A DNA stretch of 64,000 bases from Enterobacter dykesii (GCF_008364625.2 NZ_CP126604.1:124001-188000); one strand, 5' to 3'; positions 9,464 through 19,278 are shown, numbered from the stretch's first letter. The notes: generated by a model not told the origin, from the sequence alone. Numbers and translations: made by a program.

Positions 9464-10233
9464 GCTTTGTTCTCCCTGGAAATATCACTGTCGCCAGGCA
9501 GACGGGTAATACGCGCCTGTCGGGCCTGGTCTTCATCGAATCGTTTAATGGTGGTGTGCACGAAACCGAGATGCGCCATCATCGCTTTGCGCGCGGCCTC
9601 GGCATCACCGGCCAGAATGGCGTTGAGCACCGCCTCGTGCTGTTCGGTCAGCTGGGCAAACACCGGCGGAACCAGATACATACGCTGGCGGCTCTGCTTC
9701 ACGGAGGATTGCAGCAGGTCGAAGAACCCGCGCATGGTCTGAAGCAGCACCACGTTGTGCGACGCCTCGGCAATCGCCAGGTGAAAACGGACGTCCGCCT
9801 GGGAGGCGATATCCGGGTCGCTGCTTTGCGTGGCCTCAAAGCAGGCGATGAGTTTCTCTTTGTCGGCGTCGGTTGCCCGCATGGCCGCGTGCCAGGCGGT
9901 ACTGGTTTCGATGGCGTGACGCGCTTCAAGGATGTCGAAGCTGTAGTCCGGGTCGTTCTCCATCAGCGTCTTCAGCGGCTGCACGATGTTTTGCTCGGAC
10001 CAGTCGTCATGCTGCCAGCGCACAAAGGTGCCGCCGCCGCGACGGCTCACCAGCACGCCTTCGCTGACCAGCGTCGCCAGCGCCTCGCGCAGTGAATTGC
10101 GCGAAACGCCAAGCTGGGCGGCAAGCTGGCGTTCGGCGGGCAACTTCATGCCCGCTTCCAGCTGCTGTTCTTCAATCAGCGCCCGCACGCGAGAGGCAAT
10201 CTCGTCGGACAGGCGTCTGGGCATCACTATCAT
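9460..10233 (-). CDS. lldR: Transcriptional regulator LldR (GntR/FadR family)
   Basis: L-lactate-responsive regulator of its own operon, acting as repressor or activator in E. coli. The 257 residues hold an N-terminal winged helix (about 6-70: [31 protein letters not shown] then RRGGGTFV). A C-terminal FCD ligand-binding domain follows ([33 protein letters not shown]). Four-base overlaps with lldP and lldD indicate a coupled operon. Two matching operators lie upstream of lldP. Confidence 0.95.
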   Translation of the reverse strand: MIVMPRRLSDEIASRVRALIEEQQLEAGMKLPAERQLAAQLGVSRNSLREALATLVSEGVLVSRRGGGTFVRWQHDDWSEQNIVQPLKTLMENDPDYSFDILEARHAIETSTAWHAAMRATDADKEKLIACFEATQSSDPDIASQADVRFHLAIAEASHNVVLLQTMRGFFDLLQSSVKQSRQRMYLVPPVFAQLTEQHEAVLNAILAGDAEAARKAMMAHLGFVHTTIKRFDEDQARQARITRLPGDSDISRENKA

Positions 10234-11885
10234 GGGATCATCCAGGTTAAGACATAGGCCTGCAGGGTGGTGATCACCCCGACCATGCAGGTAAATATCA
10301 GGCTGTGTTTCACGGTAAAGCGGAACAGATCCGACTCTTTACCGACCAGTCCCACCGCCGCACAGGCAATGGCGATGGATTGTGGAGAGATCATTTTCCC
10401 GGTCACGCCGCCGGTGGTATTCGCGGCCACCAGCAGGACGTCCGACACGCCAATCTGCTGGGCAGCCGTGGCCTGCAGCGCGGCAAACAGGGCGTTAGAC
10501 GAGGTATCGGAACCGGTCAGGAACACCCCCAGCCAGCCGAGGAACGGCGAGAAGAAGGTGAAGGCGTGGCTGGTATGGGCCAGCGCCAGCGCCAGCGTCG
10601 ATGACAGGCCGGAGTAGTTCGAGATAAACGCGAACGCCAGCACCATGCCGATGGAGTAAATCGGCAGCATCAGCTCTTTAATGGTCGCCGCAAAGGTCTG
10701 CACCGCGGCCGCAGGCTTCATGCGCAGCCACACCACGGAAAGGATAGCGGCAAACAGGATGGCGGTACCGGTGGCGGAGAACCAGTCGAATTTATAGACC
10801 GCGGCATACGGCGTAGCGGCGTGCACCACCGGCGGCATACGAGCGACCATTTTGTCGAGGAACGGTACGGAGATGTTAATCACCATGTCGTACAGCGCGC
10901 CGCCCGGGGCGAACAGGGCTTTAAACGGCGGGATGCTCCACAGGGTGACCGTTGCGGTCAGGAACAGGAACGGCGACCAGGCGCGGATCACCTGTCCCGC
11001 GGTATAGCCCGTACGCGCCAGGGTTTGATCGACCTGCGAGGCGCCCATGTCGGCGAAGCGGAAGATACGCACCGGCTGCCAGCGTTTCAGGAACAGCGTC
11101 AGACAGACCAGCGACACCAGCGAGGAGATGATGTCCGGCAGCTCCGGGCCGAGGAAGTTCGAGCTGAGGTACTGGGCAATCGCGAACGAACCGCCCGCCA
11201 CCATCACCGCAGGCCAGGTCTCCTTCACGCCGCGCCAGCCGTCCATAATCGCCATGATCCAGAACAGGACGATAATGGTCAGGAAGGGCAGCTGGCGGCC
11301 AACCATCTGGCCAATCTCGAAGCTGTCCAGCCCGGTGACCTGTCCGGCCACCAGAATTGGAATACCCATCGCGCCAAACGCAACCGGCGCGGTGTTCACA
11401 ATCAGGCACAGGCCCGCGGCATAGAGCGGGTTAAAGCCCAGACCGACCAGCAGCGCGGCGGTGATCGCCACCGGTGCGCCAAAGCCTGCCGCGCCTTCCA
11501 GAAACGCCCCGAAGGAGAAGCCGACAATCAGCATCTGCAGGCGCTGGTCTGGAGTAATGGAGAGAATCGACGAGCGGATTATGTCGAACTGCCCGGTTTT
11601 CACCGAGATTTTATAGACAAAGACCGCCGCGATAATGATCCACGCAATCGGCCACAGGCCGTAGAAGAAACCGTAGACAACGGAGGCCAGCGCGCGATCG
11701 ACCGGCATTTTGTAGAAGAACAGCGCCACCATCAGGGCGATGGCAACGGTATACGTCGCGGCGAGGTAGCCCTTCAGCTTGAGCTTAATCAGCGCAAAGA
11801 AGAAGAACAGGATCGGAAGCGATGCGATCAGGCTCGACAGCCAGATATTTCCGGCCGGGTCGTAGTTTTGTTGCCAGAGGCTCAT
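10230..11885 (-). CDS. lldP: L-lactate permease
   Basis: Inner-membrane proton-coupled uptake of L-lactate (also D-lactate and glycolate in E. coli). The 551-residue LctP-family protein has about 12-14 membrane segments. It starts [22 protein letters not shown] and contains [26 protein letters not shown], a family hallmark, and a C-terminal [18 protein letters not shown]. It is first in lldP-lldR-lldD, with GGAG upstream of the ATG. Confidence 0.97.
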   Translation of the reverse strand: MSLWQQNYDPAGNIWLSSLIASLPILFFFFALIKLKLKGYLAATYTVAIALMVALFFYKMPVDRALASVVYGFFYGLWPIAWIIIAAVFVYKISVKTGQFDIIRSSILSITPDQRLQMLIVGFSFGAFLEGAAGFGAPVAITAALLVGLGFNPLYAAGLCLIVNTAPVAFGAMGIPILVAGQVTGLDSFEIGQMVGRQLPFLTIIVLFWIMAIMDGWRGVKETWPAVMVAGGSFAIAQYLSSNFLGPELPDIISSLVSLVCLTLFLKRWQPVRIFRFADMGASQVDQTLARTGYTAGQVIRAWSPFLFLTATVTLWSIPPFKALFAPGGALYDMVINISVPFLDKMVARMPPVVHAATPYAAVYKFDWFSATGTAILFAAILSVVWLRMKPAAAVQTFAATIKELMLPIYSIGMVLAFAFISNYSGLSSTLALALAHTSHAFTFFSPFLGWLGVFLTGSDTSSNALFAALQATAAQQIGVSDVLLVAANTTGGVTGKMISPQSIAIACAAVGLVGKESDLFRFTVKHSLIFTCMVGVITTLQAYVLTWMIP

Positions 11886-11960
11886 GCAGGTCTCCTGGGG
11901 ACCAGACAGCCTGCGCTGCGGGTGAGTCTCCGCTCAACTCTGCGTCACAGGTTGTGTAAA

Positions 11961-11975
11961 AGTGGTCCTGCCAAT
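11961..11975. promoter_or_regulatory. LldR operator, promoter-proximal copy
   Basis: AGTGGTCCTGCCAAT matches the GntR/FadR-type palindrome ATTGGT-N3-ACCAAT at 10 of 12 half-site positions. It lies about 75 bp before the lldP start, in the likely early transcribed region, as E. coli O2 does. Confidence 0.6.
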
Positions 11976-11980
11976 GTTGT

Positions 11981-11986
11981 ATTGTA
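11981..11986 (-). promoter_or_regulatory. Candidate -10 box of the lldP promoter
   Basis: On the minus strand this reads TACAAT, between the two operators. No good -35 is visible 17 bp upstream (TAACCA), as expected for a promoter needing activation. Nearby GTTAACCATTCATTGTCATT has the GTTA-type repeats seen at ArcA sites; that assignment is weak. Confidence 0.35.
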
Positions 11987-12086
11987 GGGTTAATGACAAT
12001 GAATGGTTAACCAGATGTTATGAGCTAGCAATGGTTTTGTGAGCGGAAATAATGGAATTGTGAACCGGGGAAGGATTGGTTGCGCT

Positions 12087-12101
12087 ATTGGTTGGACCAA
12101 T
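12087..12101. promoter_or_regulatory. LldR operator, upstream copy
   Basis: ATTGGTTGGACCAAT is a perfect palindrome with a 3-bp centre, matching the ATTGGT-N3-ACCAAT half-sites of LldR/PdhR-type regulators. Centre-to-centre distance to the second copy is 126 bp, very close to the O1-O2 spacing reported for E. coli lldPRD, where looping has been proposed. Confidence 0.75.
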
Positions 12102-12125
12102 TCACACGAAGGGGGAAAAGAGTAG

Positions 12126-12151
12126 GCCGGGTAAGCGCAGCGCCACCCGGC
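12126..12151. repeat. REP-like element
   Basis: Imperfect palindrome with GCCGGGT and ACCCGGC arms around AAGCGCAGCGCC, immediately after the 3' end of yibL. Same family as copies at 25962, 38144, 45876 and 56503. Confidence 0.8.
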
Positions 12152-12157
12152 ATGAAA

Positions 12158-12520
12158 TCAGAACGCGGTCTTACAAAAACCCGTCATCTCTTTCAGGCCC
12201 ATTTCGCGGCCAAGCTCGGTCATCGGGTGAACCACCACCAGACCACGGACGCTTTTCTTCAGCTTGCCCATGTCGGCCTGTTCTTTTTTGGTGATCGCGC
12301 GGCGGTGCGGCATGTTCATCAGCTTCAGCGCTTCTTTGCTCAGCTTCTGGCCCTTCACTTCGCGCAGGCGCTCGATTTCTGTTTCCAGCGTGGCGGCTTC
12401 TTTTTCCAGCTCGGCGTACTTCTCGGCGGAATCGACCAGTGACAGGCCAGCCATCTGGTGGCGGATCAGATCCAGGCGGTCGCTCAGGCGTTTAATTTCG
12501 TTCTTTTCGACTTCTTTCAT
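12158..12520 (-). CDS. yibL: YibL, DUF2810 family protein
   Basis: A 120-residue, highly charged cytoplasmic protein with a predicted coiled coil (about 1-65) and a conserved C-terminal block [25 protein letters not shown]. The match to E. coli YibL is near full length. The function is not established; I recall reports of association with ribosomes. It stands alone between lldP and mtlR, with a REP element just after its stop. Confidence 0.93.
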   Translation of the reverse strand: MKEVEKNEIKRLSDRLDLIRHQMAGLSLVDSAEKYAELEKEAATLETEIERLREVKGQKLSKEALKLMNMPHRRAITKKEQADMGKLKKSVRGLVVVHPMTELGREMGLKEMTGFCKTAF

Positions 12521-12578
12521 GACAAATAACTCTGAAAACGGGGAATTTACAGGGAAGGATACACCAATGTGAGCAGGC

Positions 12579-13169
12579 TTACTTCTGAAACGCTTTTTTT
12601 AAGCTGATTCGGGAAATCAGCTCAGTCAGGGAGAGCACCATTGTGGAGCGGACAACCTGTTGATAACGCAGCTTTTGCATCGCGTAGAGCTCAGGGTCGC
12701 TGTTGTCAAAATGGGGAGCAGGGGGCAGCGCGCTGACGCAGTGCAGCTCGCCGAAGGGCCCCAGAATTTCATCATCGGTAAAAGTGTACTCGTTACCGTC
12801 ATGATTGAGCTCTTCGCGCAGCGCCATTAACAGCTCCGCATCTTCATACTCTTGTCGGTTGAGCACGCCAAGACCATAAATCAGCTTCAGACGCACGGAT
12901 AGATCGCCCAGCGGTCCGTCTCCGTCCAGTAACGGTTCTACAGCATACTTTACCGCGTAGTCGTCTTTGCGAAACACCTGAAGCACCAGGATATTCACCG
13001 CCTCGGTTAACAGCTCGACGGCGGCAATCAGGAAGCTTCGTACGGTTTTGCCAGCATTCAGACGCTCAAGCACACGATTTTCAAAGGCCTGGGTTTGTTC
13101 CATTATTGCCTGCATATCTGACAATCTATTATTTGGGCGCAGGTTAACCTGCGCCGCACTGTGCATCAT
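12579..13169 (-). CDS. mtlR: Mannitol operon repressor MtlR
   Basis: Represses the mannitol operon in E. coli. The 196-residue protein has no classical DNA-binding motif; known MtlR structures are all-helical and lack an obvious DNA-binding domain. Conserved blocks are [60 protein letters not shown] and [21 protein letters not shown]. It starts in the mtlD stop (ATGA, 4-nt overlap), so it is the last gene of mtlA-mtlD-mtlR. Confidence 0.96.
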   Translation of the reverse strand: MMHSAAQVNLRPNNRLSDMQAIMEQTQAFENRVLERLNAGKTVRSFLIAAVELLTEAVNILVLQVFRKDDYAVKYAVEPLLDGDGPLGDLSVRLKLIYGLGVLNRQEYEDAELLMALREELNHDGNEYTFTDDEILGPFGELHCVSALPPAPHFDNSDPELYAMQKLRYQQVVRSTMVLSLTELISRISLKKAFQK

Positions 13170-14314
13170 TTGGTTGCGTTGTATGCGTTAACCGCCTCCA
13201 CAACCACGTCGCTGTTGGCGTCCAGACCGGAAATCTGCGCCAGCGCAGCCTGCGCGCCTTTGTCATCAATCAGCTGAGCCAGTTCCTGCGCCTGTGGGTC
13301 CTGCTCGCTGCGGTAGTGCATCGCGGCGGCAATTCCTTTCACCAGGTTGGCGTGCGGCAGGCCGTATTCAAGCGTGCCCAGCAGCGGCTTAATCAGACGG
13401 TCGCCCGCGCTCAGTTTGCGCAGAGGCTGACGGCCCACGCGCTCAACGTCATCTTTCAGATACGGGTTTTCAAAGCGACCGAGGATTTTCTGGATGTATG
13501 CTGCGTGTTTCTCAGCATCAAAACCGTAGCGTTTGATCAGCACCGCGCCGCTCTCTTCCATTGCCCCTTTTACCACCGCGCGGATCTTCTCATCGAGGAT
13601 CGCGTCACGAATGGTCTGATGACCGGCCAATTTTCCGAGGTACGCGGTTATAGCATGCCCGGTGTTCAGCGTGAAGAGCTTGCGTTCGACAAATGCCATC
13701 AGGTTATCGGTTAATTCCATTCCCGGAATGGTCGGCAGCGCGCCTTTAAACTGGGTTTTATCCACGATCCACTCGCTGAAGGTTTCCACGGTCACTTCCA
13801 GCGGATCGTTGGTGGCGGATTCAGAAGGTGGGACGATGCGGTCCACGGCGGAATCCACAAAACCCACGTGCGCTTCAACCCAGGCTTTGTCTTCGTCCGC
13901 TACAGCGTTAAGAACGTGGCCTTTCAGCTGCGTGGTGCCGCGCACCATGTTTTCACAGGCGATGATATTCAGCGGGGTGTCGATACCCTGCGCTTTACGT
14001 TTTGCCAGGCCTTTCGCGACCGCAGGGGCGATGCGCTCAAGCACAACCGGGCCCACGGCGGTGGTGACCAGATCGACGCTGGCGATCAGGTCGATAACGT
14101 CTTCGCCGATGCTGCTGACCGCGTTGACGCCGGATACCGTCTCAACCTGTTCGTTTTCGCCCACCACGTGTACCTGATAGCTATGACGCGCATTCAGGGC
14201 ATCCAGGACCACCTGATTCACATCGGCGAATGTCAGCGTAATGCCCGCGTCTGCCAGCAGTTTACCGATAAAACCACGACCGATATTACCTGCGCCAAAA
14301 TGTAATGCTTTCAT
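13166..14314 (-). CDS. mtlD: Mannitol-1-phosphate 5-dehydrogenase
   Basis: Oxidises mannitol 1-phosphate, the product of MtlA, to fructose 6-phosphate with NAD+. The ATG giving [20 protein letters not shown] yields 382 residues, the E. coli length; an in-frame ATG six codons upstream is less likely. The N-terminal Rossmann motif is GAGNIGRGF. The polyol dehydrogenase catalytic segment includes [18 protein letters not shown] with its Lys, Asn and His. It lies 100 nt after mtlA, separated by a strong hairpin-forming repeat. Confidence 0.97.
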   Translation of the reverse strand: MKALHFGAGNIGRGFIGKLLADAGITLTFADVNQVVLDALNARHSYQVHVVGENEQVETVSGVNAVSSIGEDVIDLIASVDLVTTAVGPVVLERIAPAVAKGLAKRKAQGIDTPLNIIACENMVRGTTQLKGHVLNAVADEDKAWVEAHVGFVDSAVDRIVPPSESATNDPLEVTVETFSEWIVDKTQFKGALPTIPGMELTDNLMAFVERKLFTLNTGHAITAYLGKLAGHQTIRDAILDEKIRAVVKGAMEESGAVLIKRYGFDAEKHAAYIQKILGRFENPYLKDDVERVGRQPLRKLSAGDRLIKPLLGTLEYGLPHANLVKGIAAAMHYRSEQDPQAQELAQLIDDKGAQAALAQISGLDANSDVVVEAVNAYNATK

Positions 14315-14343
14315 AGTGTTAACCTTCATCAATGTTTTTACCC

Positions 14344-14405
14344 GAGAGGGCTGGGGTGAGGAACGTTTCCCCTCACCCTAGCCCTCTCCCCCATGGGGGA
14401 GAGGG
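14344..14405. repeat. Hairpin repeat between mtlA and mtlD (CCCTCTCCC family)
   Basis: Two overlapping foldbacks. Arms 14344-14361 and 14371-14388 pair at 17 of 18 positions. Positions 14382-14405 are a perfect 24-bp palindrome (CCCTCTCCCCC-AT and its complement). The segment at 14382-14388 is shared, so only one structure can form at a time. Related copies are at 19231, 28207, 53592 and 56543. Confidence 0.8.
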
Positions 14406-14413
14406 AAGAGAAC

Positions 14414-16321
14414 TTATTTGTTAAGAAGTGCCAGGACTTCTTCCACGCTGGTGGTGCTCGCCAGACGCGCAATGACAGACTCATCGTCCAGCGCGTTGGT
14501 CAGGCTGGTAATCACCTGAATGTGCTCGTTGTTGCGAGCGGCGATACCAATCACCAGACGGGCGATGTCATCTTCTTCTTCGCCGAAGCGCACGCCCTGC
14601 GGATACTGACAGAATACGACGCCGGTTTTCAGAACGCGATCTTTCGCTTCAACCGTACCGTGCGGCACCGCGATGGATTCGCCCAGGTAGGTTGGCGTCA
14701 GTTTTTCGCGTTCCAGCATCGCGTCAACGTATTCAGGCTGAACGTAGCCGCCTTTCACCAGCTGCTCACCGGCAAAGCGAATCGCTTCTTCTTTAGTTGC
14801 CGCGGTACGACCGAGGAAGATGTTTTCCGCACCCAGTTTGAACAGGTGGGCATTGCTCTCGTCAAAGCTGTCCTGCAGGCTTGAGCGCACTTTCACTTCA
14901 TTGTCTTCGTGACGCTGCGCCGCAACCAGACGTTCGGTCAGGCTGGTGTACAGGCCGCTGTCGAGGAAGTTGGTCAGCGAGATGTGCTGCGCCTGCGGCA
15001 CCTGGCGCATGGCGCGTTCGGTCAGGTCGCGGTGCGTGATAACCAGGTCAACGTCCGGCGGCAGGGTGTTAATGGCGCTGTTGGTGACGGAGATGTTGGT
15101 CAGGCCCGCATCCTGCACTTTCTTACGCAGCACGCCTGCACCCATTGCGCTGGAACCCATACCGGCATCACAGGCAACGATGATTTTACGCACGTGGCTC
15201 AGGTCGTTAGACACATCGCCAGCCGCCAGCGGGGTTGCGCCTTTGGATTCGGCTTTCATGTCGTGCATACGACGGGTCGCCGCTTCGATGTCATCATCTT
15301 CTTTCACTTTGCTGGTTTTCAGCAGGATAGAAGAGACCACGAAGGAGACGGCCATGGCTGCACAGATGGCCGCGATGTTCGCGAAGTACGCCCCTTTTGG
15401 CGTCATCGCCAGCACCGCCAGGATAGAACCCGGAGAGGCCGGAGACACCAGACCGCCGCCCAGCACGCTCAGGGTGAACACGCCGGTCATACCGCCAAGG
15501 ATAACGGCCAGGATCAGACGTGGGTTCATCAGCACGTACGGGAAGTAAATTTCGTGGATACCGCCCAGGAAGTGGATGATTGCCGCACCGCCAGCAGACT
15601 GTTTAGCGCTGCCGCGACCAAAGAACATGTACGCCAGCAGTACGCCCATACCCGGACCCGGGTTGGCTTCAATCAGGAAGAAGATAGACTTGCCGAGATC
15701 GTGAGACTGCTGAATACCCAACGGCGAGAAGATGCCGTGGTTGATGGCGTTGTTGAGGAACAGGATTTTCGCCGGTTCTACGAAGATAGACGCCAGCGGC
15801 AGCATATCGTGCGCAACCATGAAGTTAACGCCTGCCGCCAGAATTTTGGACAGCACTTCAACCGCAGGGCCAATGCCGAGGAACGCCAGAATCGCGAGGA
15901 TCATCCCGATGATGCCCGCAGAGAAGTTGTTCACCAGCATTTCGAAGCCGGATTTGATCTTACCATCAACCCAGACGTCGAATTTCTTAATCGCCCAGCC
16001 GCCCAGAGGACCGGCAATCATTGCACCGAGGAACATCGGCATATCCGCACCGACGATAACCCCCATGGTCGTGATGGCACCCACTACGCCACCACGGTCA
16101 CCGCCCACCAGTCGACCACCGGTGAAACCGATGAGCAGCGGCAGGAGATAGGTAATCATTGGGCCAACAAGTTTCGCCAGCGTTTCGTTAGGCAACCACC
16201 CTGTCGGAATGAACAATGCAGTGATGATACCCCACGCGATAAACGCGCCGATATTTGGCATCACCATGTTGCTGAGGAAACGACCAAAGCTTTGAACTTT
16301 GATCTTGAAATCGGATGACAT
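14414..16321 (-). CDS. mtlA: PTS mannitol-specific enzyme IICBA
   Basis: Takes up mannitol and phosphorylates it to mannitol 1-phosphate. The 635 residues (E. coli 637) form a membrane IIC domain (about 1-340, with GGIHEIYFPYVLMNPRLI), a IIB domain with phosphocysteine in IIVACDAGMGSSAMGAG (about residue 384) and a IIA domain with phosphohistidine in ESIAVPHGTVEAKDRV (about residue 553). It is the first gene of mtlA-mtlD-mtlR. A long regulatory region with several CRP-like sites lies upstream. Confidence 0.98.
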   Translation of the reverse strand: MSSDFKIKVQSFGRFLSNMVMPNIGAFIAWGIITALFIPTGWLPNETLAKLVGPMITYLLPLLIGFTGGRLVGGDRGGVVGAITTMGVIVGADMPMFLGAMIAGPLGGWAIKKFDVWVDGKIKSGFEMLVNNFSAGIIGMILAILAFLGIGPAVEVLSKILAAGVNFMVAHDMLPLASIFVEPAKILFLNNAINHGIFSPLGIQQSHDLGKSIFFLIEANPGPGMGVLLAYMFFGRGSAKQSAGGAAIIHFLGGIHEIYFPYVLMNPRLILAVILGGMTGVFTLSVLGGGLVSPASPGSILAVLAMTPKGAYFANIAAICAAMAVSFVVSSILLKTSKVKEDDDIEAATRRMHDMKAESKGATPLAAGDVSNDLSHVRKIIVACDAGMGSSAMGAGVLRKKVQDAGLTNISVTNSAINTLPPDVDLVITHRDLTERAMRQVPQAQHISLTNFLDSGLYTSLTERLVAAQRHEDNEVKVRSSLQDSFDESNAHLFKLGAENIFLGRTAATKEEAIRFAGEQLVKGGYVQPEYVDAMLEREKLTPTYLGESIAVPHGTVEAKDRVLKTGVVFCQYPQGVRFGEEEDDIARLVIGIAARNNEHIQVITSLTNALDDESVIARLASTTSVEEVLALLNK

Positions 16322-16461
16322 AAAACACCCCTTCTTCTGTTTACGCTTAGGCTTGCGGCCCGAGGTTTATTGTTAATGAGGCGGCAGAGGTAGCCGGGCC
16401 CTGTTCTGATGCTGTGAAATCTGGCACTGAATCGTTCAACTGTCCAGATGGCGAAAATTTA

Positions 16462-16477
16462 TGTGACGTGTATCACG
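16462..16477. promoter_or_regulatory. CRP-like site upstream of mtlA
   Basis: TGTGACGTGTATCACG matches TGTGA-N6-TCACA with one mismatch. Confidence 0.75.
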
Positions 16478-16505
16478 TAAATGTAGGGGGTGTGGACATT
16501 AATGA

Positions 16506-16521
16506 GGTGATCTGAATCACA
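16506..16521. promoter_or_regulatory. CRP-like site upstream of mtlA
   Basis: GGTGATCTGAATCACA matches TGTGA-N6-TCACA with one mismatch; its centre is 44 bp from the previous site. Confidence 0.7.
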
Positions 16522-16578
16522 AAATGTATGACTAAAAAAAATACGATGGTGAGAAAAACGACAAAAACCACCCTTTTC

Positions 16579-16594
16579 TGTGATAGGTGTCACG
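16579..16594. promoter_or_regulatory. CRP-like site upstream of mtlA
   Basis: TGTGATAGGTGTCACG matches TGTGA-N6-TCACA with one mismatch; its centre is 73 bp from the previous site. Confidence 0.7.
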
Positions 16595-16622
16595 ATTTGA
16601 TTTTGTGGGTTTATTTCTGGAT

Positions 16623-16638
16623 TGTGACTGATTTCACA
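16623..16638. promoter_or_regulatory. CRP site upstream of mtlA, perfect half-sites
   Basis: TGTGACTGATTTCACA matches TGTGA-N6-TCACA exactly; its centre is 44 bp from the previous site. Confidence 0.8.
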
Positions 16639-16980
16639 AAATATTTTTATGCAGATTTCTCCGGCTGCGATCGGCGGCAAACTCTGCTTCGCGATTCAGC
16701 GCCAGGATGATATTGCACGACACGATAAGCTAAAAAACCACTTTTGATGTGTGGTATGGCGAAAAGTTAAAAGGTGGATTACGCTCATATTGTAAGGTTA
16801 AGTATATTATTATTCAGGATATATTTTGACACGCTTATAAACTTGCACGGAGATATTATAAAAACCGATACTCCCCGGCTCTGAAATAACCAGTATACCT
16901 TATGTATTTTAAAATAAATTAATTAGGTTGCGTACTGTTTTATTAATTCAATGAGTTGACGTTGTTTAAGTGAGGAGAAT

Positions 16981-17337
16981 ATGTTTCTCAACTATTTCGC
17001 GCTGGGCGTATTGATTTTTGTATTTCTGGTTCTCTTTTACGGAATCATCGCCATCCATGACATTCCTTATAATATGGCCAAAAAGCGAAACCATCCGCAT
17101 GCCGATGCGATTCACACGGCAGGGTGGATTAGCCTGTTTACGCTCCATGCCATCTGGCCGTTCCTGTGGATATGGGCCACGCTGTACCGTGAAGATCGCG
17201 GCTGGGGGATGCAAAACCACATCACCAAGCCTGATGAGGTTCCGGGCATGGATGCGCTGGCCAAACGCGTGGCCGAATTAGAACAAAAGCTGGCCGCGGT
17301 ACAGCCCGCTGCTGATAAAAACACGCTGGAGCGCTAA
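16981..17337 (+). CDS. yibI: YibI/YiaW family inner-membrane protein (DUF3302)
   Basis: A 118-residue protein with two membrane segments (about 3-24 and 44-66) joined by the conserved loop [25 protein letters not shown] short C-terminal coiled coil ([15 protein letters not shown]) follows. It is almost always paired with an HlyD-type gene; here yibH starts 2 nt after its stop. E. coli has two such pairs, yibI-yibH beside mtlA and yiaW-yiaV near aldB. Position beside mtlA favours yibI. The function is unknown. The ribosome binding site GTGAGGAGAAT is strong. Confidence 0.85.
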   Translation: MFLNYFALGVLIFVFLVLFYGIIAIHDIPYNMAKKRNHPHADAIHTAGWISLFTLHAIWPFLWIWATLYREDRGWGMQNHITKPDEVPGMDALAKRVAELEQKLAAVQPAADKNTLER

Positions 17338-17339
17338 TC

Positions 17340-18476
17340 ATGGATCTGTTGATTATTTTGACCTACGTGGCATTTGCCTGGGCCATCTTTAAAATATTTC
17401 GTATTCCGGTAAACCAGTGGACGCTTGCCACCGCGACATTAGGCGGGGTATTTATTGTTGCCGGACTTATTCTGTTAATGAACTATAACCATCCGTACAC
17501 CTTTACGGCGCAAAAGGCGGTTATTTCTATTCCGATTACGCCGCAGGTGACCGGTGTGGTCAGTGAAGTCACCGATAAAAATAACCAGCTTATTAAAAAA
17601 GGCGAAGTGTTATTTAAGCTGGATCCAGGCCGCTACCAGGCGCGCGTCGACAGACTCCAGGCCGACCTGGTGACCGCGACGCATAATATCGACAATCTGA
17701 AAGCGCAGCTTTCGGAAGCGGTCGCCAATACCACCCGCGTATCGGCTGAACGCGATCGTCTGTTTAAAGATTATCAGCGCTACCTGAAAGGCAGCCAGGC
17801 GAAGGTGAATCCGTTTTCTGAAAGCGATATCGACAACGCGCGCCAAAATTATCTCGCGCAGGATGCGATGGTGAAAGGCTCCGTTGCCGAACAGACGCAG
17901 ATTCAAAGCCAACTGGACAGCATGGTGAACGGCGAGCAGTCGCAGATTGCCTCCTTACGCGCGCAGCTTGCCGAAGCGAAATACAACCTGGATCAGACCG
18001 TGGTCCGTGCGCCAAGCGATGGTTACATCACCCAGGTGCTGATCCGTCCGGGGACGTACGCCGCCGCGCTGCCGCTGCGTCCGGTGATGGTCTTTATTCC
18101 TGAACAGAAGCGTCAGATTGTGGCCCAGTTCCGTCAGAACTCGCTGCTGCGTCTGAAGCCAGGCGATGAAGCGGAAGTGGTGTTTAACGCGCTGCCGGGC
18201 CAGGTGTTCTCCGGTAAGCTCACCGCGATTCTGCCTGTGGTGCCGGGAGGAACCTATCAGGCGCAGGGCGCGCTGCAGTCTCTGACGGTCACACCGGGTA
18301 CGGATGGCGTGCAGGCCATCATAGAGCTGAGTCCTGACACTGAAGTCGATGCGCTGCCGGACGGTATCTATGCCCAGGTGGCGGTCTACTCGGACCATTT
18401 CGCCCACGTCTCGGTGATGCGTAAAGTATTGCTGCGCATGACCAGCTGGATGCACTACCTCTATCTCGATCACTAA
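17340..18476 (+). CDS. yibH: YibH, HlyD/EmrA-type membrane fusion protein
   Basis: A 378-residue periplasmic adaptor-like protein with two N-terminal membrane segments (about 3-22 and 33-52). A biotinyl-lipoyl-like barrel ([17 protein letters not shown], then GEVLFKLDP) comes next. A helical hairpin occupies about 100-215 and a beta-barrel follows ([20 protein letters not shown]). It ends [16 protein letters not shown] as in E. coli YibH. No cognate ABC or MFS exporter is adjacent, so YibI is the only partner the locus offers. Its substrate is unknown. A terminator follows. Confidence 0.9.
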   Translation: MDLLIILTYVAFAWAIFKIFRIPVNQWTLATATLGGVFIVAGLILLMNYNHPYTFTAQKAVISIPITPQVTGVVSEVTDKNNQLIKKGEVLFKLDPGRYQARVDRLQADLVTATHNIDNLKAQLSEAVANTTRVSAERDRLFKDYQRYLKGSQAKVNPFSESDIDNARQNYLAQDAMVKGSVAEQTQIQSQLDSMVNGEQSQIASLRAQLAEAKYNLDQTVVRAPSDGYITQVLIRPGTYAAALPLRPVMVFIPEQKRQIVAQFRQNSLLRLKPGDEAEVVFNALPGQVFSGKLTAILPVVPGGTYQAQGALQSLTVTPGTDGVQAIIELSPDTEVDALPDGIYAQVAVYSDHFAHVSVMRKVLLRMTSWMHYLYLDH

Positions 18477-18484
18477 TCCTTCCT

Positions 18485-18519
18485 GGGCAGGAATACGACA
18501 CGCATACCTGCCCTTTTTT
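18485..18519 (+). terminator. Rho-independent terminator after yibH
   Basis: GGGCAGG pairs with CCTGCCC across a 15-nt loop and is followed by six T. It starts 9 nt after the yibH stop. Confidence 0.7.
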
Positions 18520-18566
18520 CATCGCTTGATCCATACTGACTTTTTTCCGGCATCAAGGATCAGGCA

Positions 18567-19175
18567 ATGAAACTCATCGGTAGCTACACCAGTCCCTTCG
18601 TGCGAAAAATCTCGATTCTCCTGCTGGAGAAAGGGATTGAATTTGAATTCGTGAATGAACAGCCCTACAACGCTGAAAACGGCGTCGCGCAGTACAACCC
18701 GCTGGGGAAAGTCCCGGCGCTGGTGACGGACGAGGGCGAATACTGGTTCGATTCCCCGATTATTGCGGAGTATATCGAGCTGTTGGGCGTTGCCCCGGCA
18801 ATGCTGCCGGCTGACCCAAAGGCGGCGCTGGCGATGAAGCAAATTGAAGCCCTGGCCGATGGCATTATGGATGCGGCGTTAACCTCCGTGCGTGAACAGG
18901 CAAGGCCCGCTGCCCAGCAGTCGGAAACGGAACTGTTACGCCAGCGGGAAAAAATCAGCCGCAGCCTGGACAGGTGCGAACAGCTTATCCGGGAAGGAAA
19001 GATTCAAACCGACAGCCTGAACCTGGGGACCATCGCCATCGCCTGCGCCATTGGCTATCTTAACTTCCGCCGCGTCTCCCCGGGCTGGTGCGTCGACCGT
19101 CCGCTGCTGGTGAAGCTTGCAGACACGCTGTTTAGCCGCGAGAGCTTTGCCCGTACCGAACCGCCAAAGGCTTGA
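18567..19175 (+). CDS. yibF: YibF, glutathione S-transferase-like protein
   Basis: A 202-residue cytosolic GST homologue. The thioredoxin-fold N-terminal domain ([24 protein letters not shown]) carries serine at the usual activating position and the [10 protein letters not shown] glutathione-binding segment. An all-helical C-terminal domain follows, ending [12 protein letters not shown]. In E. coli the structure binds glutathione but the substrate is not known. It lies between yibH and selA as in E. coli. Cotranscription with selAB is possible but the 103-nt gap includes a hairpin repeat. Confidence 0.92.
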   Translation: MKLIGSYTSPFVRKISILLLEKGIEFEFVNEQPYNAENGVAQYNPLGKVPALVTDEGEYWFDSPIIAEYIELLGVAPAMLPADPKAALAMKQIEALADGIMDAALTSVREQARPAAQQSETELLRQREKISRSLDRCEQLIREGKIQTDSLNLGTIAIACAIGYLNFRRVSPGWCVDRPLLVKLADTLFSRESFARTEPPKA

Positions 19176-19230
19176 TGCGGGTTATAACACTTCGGCGTCG
19201 GAGGCGGTACAATCCCTCCACATGTTAACT

Positions 19231-19251
19231 CCCTCTCCCGTCGGGAGGGGG
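19231..19251. repeat. Hairpin repeat (CCCTCTCCC family) upstream of selA
   Basis: CCCTCTCCC-GTC-GGGAGGGGG, 27 bp before the selA start. It is a short member of the dispersed family and could influence the selAB leader. Confidence 0.65.
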
Positions 19252-19278
19252 GAAGATATTTACTTGCCAGGCGCTTTC

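Larger units (their letters stand above)
16322..16980. promoter_or_regulatory. mtlA-yibI divergent regulatory region, 659 bp
   Basis: No gene is visible here. The mtlA-proximal half (16322-16640) carries four good CRP-like palindromes, listed separately. The yibI-proximal part (about 16740-16970) is very AT-rich, with a TTGACA at about 16827 but no well-spaced -10. The long untranslated distance and multiple CRP sites resemble E. coli mtlA, for which five CRP sites have been reported. Confidence 0.75.

Noticed and set aside
16413..16428. A fifth CRP-like site, TGTGAAATCTGGCACT, upstream of mtlA
   Set aside because: The second half-site matches only 3 of 5 positions; left out of the site list although E. 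coli is reported to have five sites.
19180..19278. Possible SECIS-like element upstream of selA, as described for E. coli selAB
   Set aside because: I could not identify the characteristic apical loop and stem by eye; only a repeat-family hairpin is clear. An RNA covariance search would be needed.
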